DNA of 64,000 nt, from NCBI RefSeq assembly GCF_003315595.1, contig NZ_QNQU01000017.1:62001-126000 (forward strand), read 5' to 3'. The DNA comes from Pedobacter miscanthi (GTDB taxonomy: Bacteria > Bacteroidota > Bacteroidia > Sphingobacteriales > Sphingobacteriaceae). The position numbers and the translations under genes are program-made. Positions 1-9,311 of this stretch are shown piece after piece. How positions within the stretch are numbered: the first letter of the stretch is position 1; each line of letters starts with the position of its first letter. A model generated the notes under the pieces. That model saw only the letters and a program-made list of their open reading frames with translations. It ran no database searches and was not told the DNA's origin.

Positions 1-10
1 GGCTTTGTGT

Positions 11-1291
11 TTATATTTCTGCGAGTATTTTTTCTGCTGATCTGGAAGGGATGGTAGCAGGTTGTTTCGCCAGACTTTTCTCCGGCTTTTTACTCTTTTT
101 CTTAAACTTCCGGCCATACCATACCAGGAATCCTGTAATTGGTAAACTGGCGCCAATAAGTGAAGCCAGGAAAGCCAGCACCTTACCCGGAAACCCCAGG
201 ATACTGCCTACATGGATATCGTAATTCATTTTTCGCAGTTTCTGGCCAAACGAGGCTTGTGCATATTCTACCGAATAGGCATCCTGTCGCTTTAACTCTT
301 TCAGGCTATGTTGATCAAAAGTGTAACCCTGGCTATTATAAAACTGCCCTTTATTGGGATAAACGGTGATGTTGATGGCGGCTTTAGCGTCTGCCGTATC
401 GGCAAAACTGTAATAAAAACCCATCGATTTAGGGTGGCGGGCAATTACCTGTTCCCAGGCCATGTCCATCGCTTTTTCAGGCGCATAACCCTTTCCTTTT
501 AAGGTGGAGTCTGAATCTAAACGCTTGTATTCTGCCAGCTTATCGCCACCTGATGTAACCCAGTACATGCCCTCACTATACCATTTAATACCATACACCA
601 TTCCCGTAAGGGCTATTGCCGCCAGGAACAGTAAGGCATAAAAGCCAAGTACGTTGTGCAGGTCGAGGTTTACCCGTTTAAAAGATGCACCCCATTTAAT
701 CTTAAAACTCTTATCACGGGTTGATTTATTCCATTTCTTAGGGTACCACCAGATCAACCCGGTGATGAGCAGAACTACGAAAATCATAGTACCGTAGTTA
801 ACAATTGGTCGCCCTATTGCTGAAGGCATCCATAGAAAACGGTGCCCATTTAAAATAAACCTGAAGAAATCTGATTCACCCGGTTTATGCTCCTCGGTAC
901 TAACCACCTCGCCCGTGTAAGGATTCACTTTCAGGATGGTATTTCCGGTACGGCGATCCCGCGGGCCCGCATTGGCCGCCCTTAAATTTAAGTTGATGGC
1001 CCTGCCTTGCTGATAATTGGCGTACGACGGCACTTTCTCCGGGTACAGCTTCGCAGCTATGTGAATCAACTCGGAGGGTTTAACCACAGGTTTGTCCTGC
1101 CAGGCTATTTTGGTTTCAGGTTCCAGCAAACCGGTAATTTCTTCATTAAATACCCAAATGCAGCCGGTAAGGCACACCACCAGCACAATGACACCCGATA
1201 TCAAACCTAACCACAAGTGCAGCCAGTTATTAATGCGCTTAAAAGGCGTGTCCTTTTGCTTCTTCTTTCCCGTATTTTGCTTCTTCGTCAT
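11..1291 (-). CDS. PepSY-associated membrane protein (iron uptake associated)
   Basis: Inner-membrane protein of the PepSY-TM type, 426 aa. Four hydrophobic segments are visible: near residues 22-45, 165-185, 215-240 and 360-390. A large extracytoplasmic part lies between the first two, and the tail is Lys-rich (KFKKKSKK). Members of this family next to siderophore receptors are thought to help release or reduce siderophore-bound iron; that role is family knowledge, not shown here. It starts 28 bp after the stop of the TonB receptor on the same strand, so the two are probably co-transcribed. The stop codon is at the window edge but the gene is complete. Exact substrate unknown. Confidence 0.85.
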   Translation of the reverse strand: MTKKQNTGKKKQKDTPFKRINNWLHLWLGLISGVIVLVVCLTGCIWVFNEEITGLLEPETKIAWQDKPVVKPSELIHIAAKLYPEKVPSYANYQQGRAINLNLRAANAGPRDRRTGNTILKVNPYTGEVVSTEEHKPGESDFFRFILNGHRFLWMPSAIGRPIVNYGTMIFVVLLITGLIWWYPKKWNKSTRDKSFKIKWGASFKRVNLDLHNVLGFYALLFLAAIALTGMVYGIKWYSEGMYWVTSGGDKLAEYKRLDSDSTLKGKGYAPEKAMDMAWEQVIARHPKSMGFYYSFADTADAKAAINITVYPNKGQFYNSQGYTFDQHSLKELKRQDAYSVEYAQASFGQKLRKMNYDIHVGSILGFPGKVLAFLASLIGASLPITGFLVWYGRKFKKKSKKPEKSLAKQPATIPSRSAEKILAEI

Positions 1292-1319
1292 TGTACCTGT
1301 TTTTATTGATCAGCTATGC

Positions 1320-3809
1320 TTATTTAAACCTGTAGGTAATGCTCAATCGTGCATTGCGCGGAACCTCATAGATATAGGTATAGTACGAAACAGATGTTGC
1401 CGTTTCAGTTGCCAGCTTGGTATATGATCCCTGAGTCAGCAACCTGCGATCCAATAGGTTGTTAACTACCGCTGAAACAGTTATTTTACCTTTTTCATAA
1501 GAAACACCTGCATCAAAACGGTAATAAGCAGGTAACATCAATGGAACAGAAGTTGATCCCGCATAACGGTCAAGTTGAATCTGGTAACCCGCGCTCAATC
1601 CGAAACCGTTTAACAAAGCCCCTTGTTTCTGGTAGCGGTAAGATAACCAGCCATTGGTAATGTGCTTGGCAGAGTTAGGGGTGTGCCTGCCTACCAGTTC
1701 TGGTTTAGCATCTTCACTTACCGTAGCATCGGTGAGCGCATAATTTAGTACCAGGTTTAATCCACGGGTAATTTCCCCGTTTATATCCAGTTCAATACCT
1801 TTTGAGATAACACCTCCCAGTTGGATCTGCGCATTTGGATTCGCAGCCAGGTGAGCCGGATCCAGGTCGGCAGTTAATACATTTTTCTTTTTGATGCGGA
1901 AAGCTGCAGCCGTAACGTTCCATCTGCCATCAAAGAAATCCTTTTTCAAACCCAGTTCGATGTTATTACCGCGGATCGGTTTGAAAGGTTCTCCGGCATA
2001 GTCCTGGCCCGCAACAGGAAGGAAACTCTGATCATAAAGTGTATAGGCGCTGAAATCTTTCGCCAGGGTTACACTCAAACCAGCCCTCGGACTGAAAACA
2101 TTATCAGAGATCTGTGTAAGGTTGGTTTTGCCCACGGTTACCGCATGTGTGAAACGGCCGGCTAAAGTTAAACGCACACGTCCATCCAGCATGCGAAGTT
2201 CATCCTGTAAGTAAGCGCCGGTATAAGTGAGGTTAGTGGCGTATACATTTGATCCCGAACGGTTCTGAATGCTTCGCGAACGATCGAAGAAAGGAATCTT
2301 GTCAAAAGGAATCCCGTAAACCGGGTTGTAAATATTGAATTTAGTACCGTTTGCCAGCTGAAGATCAGACTGCGTTACGCTCGAAAAATCACCCCAGGTT
2401 TTAAGGTTACCCATATCGAGTCCGCCTAAAATACGGTGCACAACAGCTCCAGTAGCAACATCGCCCATCAAACTAACCTGTATGTTTTTGTTAATGGCCA
2501 GCTCCTCACTAATATTCAGGTAACGTTTCATATCGCCATTTGGTGCAATGGTTGAGGGCCATGGTGTACCTCCATCCAAACCATAACGCAGATAAGCTGC
2601 CTGGGCATTAATCTTCCAGTCGTTATTTAAACGGTGGCTCACATAAAGCGTGGCATTATGGTCATACAGCTTTGCCGGGTCAAGTGCCGGGTCGCCCAGA
2701 AAGAAGCTCGGATCGGTATCGCCGAAACCTTTTGGCGAAAAACCATAAGAGCCCAGTGCCTGCGCTTCTACGTGCTGGGTAGTATATTCAGCGGTGATTA
2801 AAGTATTGCTGTCTACCTGGTAGCTAATTACAGGTGCAATAATGTATTTATCCGTGTAATTGTATTTGTTGTAACTGTCTTTAGTTTGTGCAGCCACATT
2901 GAGGCGAAACAGCAATTTGCCGTCGCGGCTTAATTTACCATCCAGGTCAACAGCAGCGCGACCCAGGTTATAACCTCCGGCAGCTACACTTACCGAACTT
3001 TGGTTTTGGCCGGTAGGTTTCTTGGTTACCACATTATAAATACCGCCGGGTTCGCCGTTGGCCATCATAAAGCCGGAAGGACCTTTTACAAACTCAATGC
3101 GATCAATAGTTGCTGCATCATCAGCTAACGGGCCCCATGGCATTTTTTGGTTCATGCCGTTTCGGAAGGCAGGAATACTCGTGCCGCGCATAAAAATATT
3201 GGCATATTGTGCATCCCAATGACCTACGCGCATGGTACCGCTCACATTTCTGGTTACACCATCCACAATATCAAACACCTGCTGATCTGCCAGTACCTTA
3301 CTGGTTACCACCTGGATGTTCTGTGGTACTTCGATCAGTGGAGATTGTAAGCGCAATGAAGGAGATACCTTATCCACTTTATATTTTTTCTTATTCGTGC
3401 TTACCTGCACCTCATCTAACTCCGAACGATTTTCTTTTAAAGAAAAATCAGCAATTACGGTACCACGGAATGAAACATGTATCTGTTTTTCTTTTGGATA
3501 AAGGCCAACCGCCGAAACTACCAGTGTATAATCGCCAACCGGAACACGACGGATCTGGTATAAACCATCCTCGTCGGTAACTGAGCCAAAGCGGGTGCCT
3601 TTCAATACTACAGTTACATTAGCAGCTACGCTACCATCAGCAGTGGTGATCCTTCCTCTCACTATCCCGGTTTGCTCATCATTCCGGCTTTGAACAAGAC
3701 TATCTGCAGGATTTGTATAACTTCCGGTCAGATCATGGGCAGAACTGGCATGAGCTGCAAATATTCCGGTGCAGCACACACCTAAGCGTAAAAATTTCTT
3801 AAATTGCAT
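1320..3809 (-). CDS. TonB-dependent siderophore receptor with N-terminal carboxypeptidase-like domain
   Basis: Outer-membrane receptor, 829 aa. A signal peptide (about residues 1-24, ending near ASSAHD) is followed by a carboxypeptidase-regulatory-like beta-sandwich (about 48-120, with GLYQIRRVPVGDYTL). Next come a linker containing DEVQVS, a plug domain (about 150-260, with the siderophore-receptor hallmark PQNIQVVTSKVL) and a long beta-barrel ending in YRFK. The plug and barrel resemble the FhuE/FpvA siderophore class rather than SusC. It heads an operon with the PepSY membrane protein. A GC-rich hairpin lies 48 bp before the start. The transported siderophore cannot be told from sequence. 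Confidence 0.9.
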   Translation of the reverse strand: MQFKKFLRLGVCCTGIFAAHASSAHDLTGSYTNPADSLVQSRNDEQTGIVRGRITTADGSVAANVTVVLKGTRFGSVTDEDGLYQIRRVPVGDYTLVVSAVGLYPKEKQIHVSFRGTVIADFSLKENRSELDEVQVSTNKKKYKVDKVSPSLRLQSPLIEVPQNIQVVTSKVLADQQVFDIVDGVTRNVSGTMRVGHWDAQYANIFMRGTSIPAFRNGMNQKMPWGPLADDAATIDRIEFVKGPSGFMMANGEPGGIYNVVTKKPTGQNQSSVSVAAGGYNLGRAAVDLDGKLSRDGKLLFRLNVAAQTKDSYNKYNYTDKYIIAPVISYQVDSNTLITAEYTTQHVEAQALGSYGFSPKGFGDTDPSFFLGDPALDPAKLYDHNATLYVSHRLNNDWKINAQAAYLRYGLDGGTPWPSTIAPNGDMKRYLNISEELAINKNIQVSLMGDVATGAVVHRILGGLDMGNLKTWGDFSSVTQSDLQLANGTKFNIYNPVYGIPFDKIPFFDRSRSIQNRSGSNVYATNLTYTGAYLQDELRMLDGRVRLTLAGRFTHAVTVGKTNLTQISDNVFSPRAGLSVTLAKDFSAYTLYDQSFLPVAGQDYAGEPFKPIRGNNIELGLKKDFFDGRWNVTAAAFRIKKKNVLTADLDPAHLAANPNAQIQLGGVISKGIELDINGEITRGLNLVLNYALTDATVSEDAKPELVGRHTPNSAKHITNGWLSYRYQKQGALLNGFGLSAGYQIQLDRYAGSTSVPLMLPAYYRFDAGVSYEKGKITVSAVVNNLLDRRLLTQGSYTKLATETATSVSYYTYIYEVPRNARLSITYRFK

Positions 3810-3840
3810 TTACTTTTAATTTGATGTTAAAGGTGTAAGG

Positions 3841-3890
3841 GCTTAGCGCCCGTATCGCCACACGGGGTCGGATCCGTGTGGCATTTTTTT
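3841..3890. promoter_or_regulatory. Double hairpin between receptor start and island; leader structure or plus-strand terminator
   Basis: A perfect 9-bp stem (GCCACACGG at 3857-3865 with CCGTGTGGC at 3874-3882) is followed on the plus strand by A plus eight Ts, and preceded by a small GGGC/GCCC hairpin. On the plus strand this is a textbook intrinsic terminator, although no plus-strand gene runs into it. On the minus strand it would be a stable 5' leader hairpin 48 bp before the siderophore-receptor start. Either role is possible; I cannot decide from sequence. Confidence 0.5.
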
Positions 3891-4046
3891 TGCAAAGTTA
3901 AGTTTATTAAGAATAAATCCAAATAGAAGCTCAAATTGAAAATTATAAAGGGATAAATAGCAGGGATTTTTGCCTTGTAAGAGTTTTTTTTGATGATCAG
4001 GTTTGTGAAAAGTGATGCCAGGAATGAACAGGTGAGAGTATATAAC

Positions 4047-4085
4047 AAAAAAAGCCCATCTTTCGATGAGCTTTTAATCAGTAGC
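4047..4085 (-). repeat. tRNA-Met-flank repeat, copy A (terminator hairpin plus tRNA 3' end bases)
   Basis: Read on the minus strand it runs GCTACT, GATT, AAAAGCTCATC, GAAA loop, GATGGGCTTTTTTT: an intrinsic-terminator hairpin preceded by GCTACT. GCTA is identical to the last four bases of the tRNA-Met gene at 27996-28069, and CT to its immediate 3' flank. Same orientation as the five other copies. It also sits about 160 bp after the AraC gene stop and could end that transcript. It marks the left edge of the accessory region. Confidence 0.8.
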
Positions 4086-4242
4086 GTCAATACGCGAAAG
4101 TTCGAAACCTTTCGAGGCAGTGGTAAATTTTGTAAGGTTAAAGGACAATATAGAAAGAAGAAGAAATACGGTTGCAATAATCCATTATAATCCTTAAATA
4201 ATACATGGAAAAAATATTGAAAATGTTAGTTACAATTCGTCT

Positions 4243-5016
4243 TCACCTCAATTTAGTTGGTGTTATTCCAAATAACTTTTTGAAAGCAACTGAAAAATGA
4301 GATAAACTTTCAAAACCCAGATCGAGATAAATATCGATTGGTTTTTGCTTTTTTTGAGAAATGAGCAAATGTGCTTCTTCCAGCCGTTTTTTTACCAACC
4401 ATCTATTGGGCGTTTCATTAAATATGGATTGAAAATCTCTTTTAAATGCCGACAAACTTCTTCCTGTTAAAATTGCAAAGCGCTCTAAATTCACATTGAA
4501 AGTATAATTTTTGTTCATATATGCTTCGAGATTTATTTTCTGTTGCGGGGCAAAATCAAATAATAAATCAACAAGTTCAGGTTGTTGCTTAAGTAAAATG
4601 ATTAAAAGTTCTTCATATTTCAAATCCTCAAAATCAGCATCTAATTCCATAATATCCTTATAATAGGGTTTTACAGATTTTATAAAACTGGTTATGAATG
4701 CACTCTTTTTAATGTTGATTAAAGCCTTATTGGTTTTGAAACCTGATTTTTTATACGTATGTTTTTCTTTAAACTCTTTTAGAAATGCTTCGTCGAAACA
4801 AAATAATATGGGTTCGAAAGGATCTTTGTTTTCCAACAATTCATATTTCGCCAACCTGTTTTTTCTTGCCAAAAATGCATCGCCCGATTTGAAAATATAG
4901 TTGGTATCGCCATCAAAAATCCGTAAAGCACCCTTTACCACATATATAAATACATGATCAGGAATAAACTGTTCCTTCAGGATATTGGTGGCAGTATTTT
5001 CTGCAATCGATCTCAA
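4243..5016 (-). CDS. AraC-family transcriptional regulator
   Basis: 257 aa. The N-terminal half looks like a small cupin-type sensor domain. The C-terminal ~100 residues form the double helix-turn-helix of AraC regulators, with the family pattern around DIYLDLGFESLSHFSVAFKK near residues 225-245 and ending GITPTKLR. It lies 11 bp after a DoxX-like gene and is the last gene of a three-gene minus-strand set with the NAD-epimerase, so it probably regulates that set or itself. Ligand unknown. Confidence 0.88.
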   Translation of the reverse strand: MRSIAENTATNILKEQFIPDHVFIYVVKGALRIFDGDTNYIFKSGDAFLARKNRLAKYELLENKDPFEPILFCFDEAFLKEFKEKHTYKKSGFKTNKALINIKKSAFITSFIKSVKPYYKDIMELDADFEDLKYEELLIILLKQQPELVDLLFDFAPQQKINLEAYMNKNYTFNVNLERFAILTGRSLSAFKRDFQSIFNETPNRWLVKKRLEEAHLLISQKKQKPIDIYLDLGFESLSHFSVAFKKLFGITPTKLR

Positions 5017-5027
5017 TAATTTATGTT

Positions 5028-5393
5028 TTAAAAGTTAAATGTGGTGTTTTTTAATGGATGACCCAAATAAATCAGGATCAATGGCATCATTACAAATGGT
5101 ATTTCAATTAGTGCAAATTTATAATTTCCTGCTTTTAAGGCCAAAGCCATCATCAACACCAGGAGTACAGCCCTTGCCGCGTTTCCTGCGAAAAAAGTAT
5201 TGGGGATAAGAATGAGTAATGCCGAACTTATGGATAAAATACCGAATGCAATGCGCATAGGGTTTGAAATTCCCAGCGCATTCATCATTTCCAAATACTG
5301 TTGTGTTGGCTTTTGAAATACCCTTGAACCGTGGCTTATGCCAAAATAAACTGTTGCTAAAAGCAAAATTCCGCTAATTATTCTTGATATCAT
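5028..5393 (-). CDS. DoxX-like four-helix membrane protein
   Basis: 121 aa with four hydrophobic stretches (about residues 3-20, 45-65, 72-88 and 95-112) and short loops, the size and pattern of DoxX/DoxD-like small membrane proteins. Its start overlaps the stop of the epimerase gene by 4 bp (5390-5393), so translation is likely coupled. Function of the family is poorly defined; association with redox or quinone metabolism is only general knowledge. Confidence 0.7.
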   Translation of the reverse strand: MISRIISGILLLATVYFGISHGSRVFQKPTQQYLEMMNALGISNPMRIAFGILSISSALLILIPNTFFAGNAARAVLLVLMMALALKAGNYKFALIEIPFVMMPLILIYLGHPLKNTTFNF

Positions 5394-6430
5394 TTTTCGA
5401 TTAGATTGTATTTTATCATGGTGTCTACAGCTTCCAAAATGGTAGCTTCTTGTGTGGCTATAGGTTTCCAGCCCAAAATTTCTTTAGCTTTTAAATTGCT
5501 TATATTACGGTTCATTTTGGTGAACAAAAGACCTTCTTTTGCCTGGTGGTTAAAGATTGATGAAATGCCCAAAATCCAATTGGGGAGCTTTTTTATAGAT
5601 ACTTTTTCTGAAATTTCCTTACGCTTGTTTTTTAAGAGTGTTGCGATTTCCGGCAAAGAAATCTGCCCTTCTGCAGTGGCGATAAATCGATGTCGGTTGG
5701 CTTCTGGTATTTCCATAGCACGAATATGCAAATCGGCAACATCCCTGACGTCTACAATGTTTAACGGAATATTGGGCACCACTTTAAATTTTCCCGTCAG
5801 TAAATTTTCAAGCAAGAAAAAGCTTCCCGAAACGTGTGCATCTAATGATGGGCCCAGAATGGCTACAGGATTTATGGTTGCGAATTCAAGATCTCCGCCT
5901 TCCAATTTTATAAAGTTCCACGCGGCCTTTTCTGCCAGGGTTTTTGATTTTTCGTAAATGGAAACACTTTTATTGTTGGTATCCGTCCAATCCTCTTCGG
6001 TTGTGGTTCTTTTCTTGTCCGTTTGAGTAAAACCAACCGCACCAAAGTTGGAGGTCATTACCACTCTTTTAACGCCTGCATTTTTTGCGAATTTCAAAAC
6101 CCGTAAAATTCCATCTCTTGCAGGAAGAATAGCTTCTTCCTCATTTTTAGGTTTGTCGAAAAATACAGGTGATGCAACACTTAACACATATTTGCAACCC
6201 TCCATCGCTTGTGCCCAATTTTCATCTTTGGTGAGTTCGGCCTCTGCAAACGAGAGGTTTTCAAACGATGTGATGCCATTGTATTTTAAGGTCTCTTTTA
6301 TTTTGTCGGCACTTTTCAGATTTCGGACAGTTGTTCTAACTGAATATCCTTTTTTTAGCAATTGATAAACAATTTGTATTCCCACAAATCCGGTTCCGCC
6401 TGTTACTAAAACCATTTCCTTGTTTTCCAT
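5390..6430 (-). CDS. NAD(P)-dependent epimerase / dihydroflavonol-reductase-like aldehyde reductase
   Basis: Extended short-chain dehydrogenase, about 346 aa from the chosen start. The Rossmann motif TGGTGFVG is near residue 9 and the catalytic Tyr-x3-Lys is YEKSK near residue 158. The layout matches dihydroflavonol-4-reductase-like and methylglyoxal/aldehyde reductases. The frame is open to 6505, but the ATG at 6430 puts the beta-strand and glycine motif at the expected distance, so I use it. First gene of an operon with DoxX-like and AraC genes. Substrate unknown. Confidence 0.85.
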   Translation of the reverse strand: MENKEMVLVTGGTGFVGIQIVYQLLKKGYSVRTTVRNLKSADKIKETLKYNGITSFENLSFAEAELTKDENWAQAMEGCKYVLSVASPVFFDKPKNEEEAILPARDGILRVLKFAKNAGVKRVVMTSNFGAVGFTQTDKKRTTTEEDWTDTNNKSVSIYEKSKTLAEKAAWNFIKLEGGDLEFATINPVAILGPSLDAHVSGSFFLLENLLTGKFKVVPNIPLNIVDVRDVADLHIRAMEIPEANRHRFIATAEGQISLPEIATLLKNKRKEISEKVSIKKLPNWILGISSIFNHQAKEGLLFTKMNRNISNLKAKEILGWKPIATQEATILEAVDTMIKYNLIEK

Positions 6431-6745
6431 CTTTTTCTTTTTAAGAATAAATCTTATGCAAATCTCAAGAATTAACTTTAGTAGTGGGTTTATTGAAAAG
6501 TCCAAATTGCTTTATTGAAAGGTTCATTTTTATTTACGACTCTTTTCTAATAAACTAGCAACTGCATTCAGATTTCGTATTAAAGAAACTTAATCGCTCT
6601 TTGCTTAGCTGAATTGTGTATTTCGGTAAACTTTTAAGCAAATGGGATGATAGTTTAAATGCGAAACGACTGGCCATTATTGCCGAAATGCCCAATTCTG
6701 CCCCCATTTTGCCGAACCCTGGTTAACAATAAGAAAAAAATTTGC
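6431..6745. other. Gene-free stretch
   Basis: No convincing reading frame or RNA gene. AT-rich upstream DNA of the epimerase gene, then a C-rich patch (about 6680-6722) with repeated TGCCGAA and TGCCC words directly before the peptidase stop. Probably decayed intergenic sequence. Confidence 0.4.
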
Positions 6746-7780
6746 CTACAATTGTTTTTCTAATTTCAAAATCTTCTCTTTAGTCTCACTTTCCGTTAAT
6801 TCTGTTATTGTGTTTGATTTTAACAGATTTTCGAGTGCGATAATTTGCGCTTTTATTAATGCTTTTTCAGCATTTACTTTTTCATCCACATTAATACCTG
6901 TATGCTCCCAATTCGTTTTGGTGACCGCATTTTTTTCAACTGATATGGGGATGAACAACTGATATTTTTTGCCAATAAAAAATACTTTTACCGGATTTGC
7001 TGCTCCATAGGTTTTATCTCCAATTACTTTTGCAATTTTATTTTGCTGTAAATTATATGCTAATGCTTCAGCGGCAGAAATGGTATAATTGTTTACAAGG
7101 AGGTATACAGGTTTATTTAAATACTTTTTGCCATTTACTTTTTTAAATGTGTACTTCTCTTCGGTTTTATGGTTATATCTGGTGTAAACCTCACTTAATT
7201 TAGTTCTTTCATTAAAAAAATAACTTAAAAATAGCCTTACCATTTTGCCGTCACCGCCCCGGTTGTTTCTTAAATCTATAATCAAAGCATTCGTATTTGA
7301 AACAAAATTCATTGTTGCCACTAAAATTTGTTCTGCAGATTTATTTCCTTCAGGAAATCCGGTATATTCTATATAACCGATATTTCCGTCTAATCTCATC
7401 ACTTTTTCAAAACCATAATTCCACTGTTTATTAATAGCATCGTATTTTTTTAATAATTCTTTTTCATCAACTGCTTTTTCTTCTTCTTTACCTGGCCGGT
7501 ATAATACATTGAAATGCAAATCATTCCCGTTTTTGGTTAAATATTTTGAAAGAGATTTTGCAAATTCTGCATCAGTAAGATTGTCAAAAGTTTTAAGAGC
7601 TATTTCTGATTTTAATTTTTCAGTAAGTTGATTTGCAACATCTTCAAAAACGTAATATTCATTAATCTTATCTGCTATTTCCAATATTTGTTTATTTCGT
7701 TCTGTAAAATCCTGGGCATTCGCTTTTGAGTTGAGGCAGATTGCAACGTAGATTAGTAATAGATTAAATACTTTTTTCAT
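6746..7780 (-). CDS. S41-family peptidase (C-terminal processing protease-like), exported
   Basis: 344 aa with an N-terminal signal peptide (about 1-22, ending SKANAQ). The C-terminal half carries S41 (tail-specific protease) landmarks: IIDLRNNRGGDG near residue 170, the Ser-containing NNYTISAAEA near residue 232 and the Lys-containing VIGDKTYGAAN near residue 255. No PDZ domain is apparent, as in many Bacteroidota S41 proteins. It follows a MarR-type regulator gene with only 3 bp between them, so regulator and peptidase form one operon. Confidence 0.85.
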   Translation of the reverse strand: MKKVFNLLLIYVAICLNSKANAQDFTERNKQILEIADKINEYYVFEDVANQLTEKLKSEIALKTFDNLTDAEFAKSLSKYLTKNGNDLHFNVLYRPGKEEEKAVDEKELLKKYDAINKQWNYGFEKVMRLDGNIGYIEYTGFPEGNKSAEQILVATMNFVSNTNALIIDLRNNRGGDGKMVRLFLSYFFNERTKLSEVYTRYNHKTEEKYTFKKVNGKKYLNKPVYLLVNNYTISAAEALAYNLQQNKIAKVIGDKTYGAANPVKVFFIGKKYQLFIPISVEKNAVTKTNWEHTGINVDEKVNAEKALIKAQIIALENLLKSNTITELTESETKEKILKLEKQL

Positions 7781-7783
7781 TTC

Positions 7784-8221
7784 TCAGATTTTACAATTGG
7801 TAATTATTTTATTTAATGTTTTTTCGAGTAAACTAATCTCTTCCAACGACAAACCATTTAGTGCCGTTTCTCTGTTTAGTTTTGCAATTGGGTTTATTAA
7901 TTCCAGTGTTTTTTTCCCTTTTTCGGTTATTTCAAGATTAAATTTCCTTCTATCTTGCTGATGTATAGTTCTGTTCAGGTAATCTTTTTTAACCATTAAT
8001 TCTATCATTCTCGTAATGGATGCATTATCCTTAAATACAAGATTTGCCAATTCATTCTGAGAAATTTTGTCGTCCTTGTTCAGGATGATTAGGACCAGAC
8101 ATTGATCTACTGTAATATCCTTTACAATTTTTGAGATATTCCGCTGTGATATTTTTCTGTACTCCTTAATGGCTTGTTCAATCAAATAAAGTACTGTTGC
8201 AGTTGGGTTTTTGTGATTCAT
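7784..8221 (-). CDS. MarR-family transcriptional regulator
   Basis: 145 aa, one winged-helix domain of MarR type: ISQNELANLVFKDNASITR forms the recognition region (about residues 56-74), followed by a basic wing (IHQQDRRKFNLEIT, about 88-101) and a C-terminal dimerisation helix. It sits first in a two-gene operon with the S41 peptidase. A likely autoregulated repressor; inducer unknown. Confidence 0.88.
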   Translation of the reverse strand: MNHKNPTATVLYLIEQAIKEYRKISQRNISKIVKDITVDQCLVLIILNKDDKISQNELANLVFKDNASITRMIELMVKKDYLNRTIHQQDRRKFNLEITEKGKKTLELINPIAKLNRETALNGLSLEEISLLEKTLNKIITNCKI

Positions 8222-8374
8222 ATCAATTATGTTGATGCAAATATAATTGATATATCAATATAAAGTGTCAAAAACTGATTTTTTGTTTCAGGTGCTTTTG
8301 CTTATGTATTGATGTTTATCTCATCTTAGCGTTTCGATAGGGCGAAAGCGAACTAATGATACCTATATCTAACC

Positions 8375-8406
8375 AAAAAAGCCCATCTTTTGATGAGCTT
8401 TTAATC
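8375..8406 (-). repeat. tRNA-Met-flank repeat, copy B
   Basis: Minus-strand hairpin AAAAGCTCATC-AAAA-GATGGGCTTTTTT, the same stem as the other copies with a changed loop. The GCTACT tail of other copies is lost here. It lies 61 bp after the SDR stop and can serve as its terminator. To its right, CGAATGACTTTATA (8430-8443) weakly matches the left-end segment seen after copies C, D and E. Confidence 0.7.
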
Positions 8407-8466
8407 CCCAGGCTTTATTGGGTAATTTTCGAATGACTTTATATCTTTCCCTATTCCGGTAAGAAA

Positions 8467-9219
8467 TTACTTAGCCAGGTAGGTCATGCCGCCATCAACC
8501 AGGATTTCGGTGCCAAGCAGAAACGAAGAATCATCAGAAGCAAGAAAAACGGCTGTTTTGCCAATATCCGAAGGTTGCCCGATTCTGCCAATTGGCATTG
8601 CGCCGGCAAACTGCGCTTTCACGGCTTCAATGTGTTCGGCCGGAACAAACTTATCAAATGCAGGGGTGTCTGTAGTGCCCGGCGTAATTATATTTACCCT
8701 GATCTTTCTTTCCAGCAGGTCGTTTGAAAAGCTTTTTGCCAGAAAGATTACCGCAGCCTTTGCAGCGCCGTAAAGTCCGAATGATGGATAGGCACGGTGT
8801 GCGGCATTTGAACCGATCAGGATTACAGATGCCCCATCGTTCAGGTAAGGGAGCGCTTTTTGCACCGTGAAGTAAACGCTTTTCAGGTTAAGATCCATTG
8901 TTTTATCATAATCTGCTTCGCTTACATCTGCTACCGTTCCGGTTGTTCCGGCACCGGCATTGGCAACCAGGATATCTATTTTGCCAAATTTTTCGGCTGT
9001 ATCTTTAAATGTGCGTTCTAAATCGGCAAGATTGGTTACATCGGCATTAATGCCCATAAAATTGTTGCCTAACTGCGCAACAGCCTGTTCTAAAGTTTGG
9101 GTATTTCTACCCACTACTGCGCCTGCAGCACCTTCATTCTTAAATGCTTCTGCAATGCCAAACCCGATTCCGCTATTGCCGCCTGTAATTACGGTCACTT
9201 TGTTTTCTAATTTACTCAT
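8467..9219 (-). CDS. Short-chain dehydrogenase/reductase (SDR)
   Basis: Classical SDR, about 250 aa from the chosen start. NAD(P)-binding motif TGGNSGIG is near residue 11, NAG near residue 88 and the catalytic Tyr-x3-Lys is YGAAK near residue 150; the C-terminus ends in the typical VDGGMTYL. The frame extends to 9246, but the ATG at 9219 gives the usual short N-terminus. Such SDRs often replace one another by transfer in resistance or detoxification cassettes; the substrate cannot be inferred. It faces a Crp-like regulator gene upstream on the same strand. Confidence 0.88.
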   Translation of the reverse strand: MSKLENKVTVITGGNSGIGFGIAEAFKNEGAAGAVVGRNTQTLEQAVAQLGNNFMGINADVTNLADLERTFKDTAEKFGKIDILVANAGAGTTGTVADVSEADYDKTMDLNLKSVYFTVQKALPYLNDGASVILIGSNAAHRAYPSFGLYGAAKAAVIFLAKSFSNDLLERKIRVNIITPGTTDTPAFDKFVPAEHIEAVKAQFAGAMPIGRIGQPSDIGKTAVFLASDDSSFLLGTEILVDGGMTYLAK

Positions 9220-9311
9220 GATCTTTGTTGTTAAATTATACACCAAAGATGCAGCAGCGTGCCGACCTGAAACTTATCAAATGTTATTAAATACGCATGA
9301 TAAAGATCAAT

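Noticed and set aside
3827..4177. 116-aa minus-strand frame before the siderophore receptor
   Set aside because: It runs through the hairpin and repeat copy A and is low-complexity hydrophobic; no start context.
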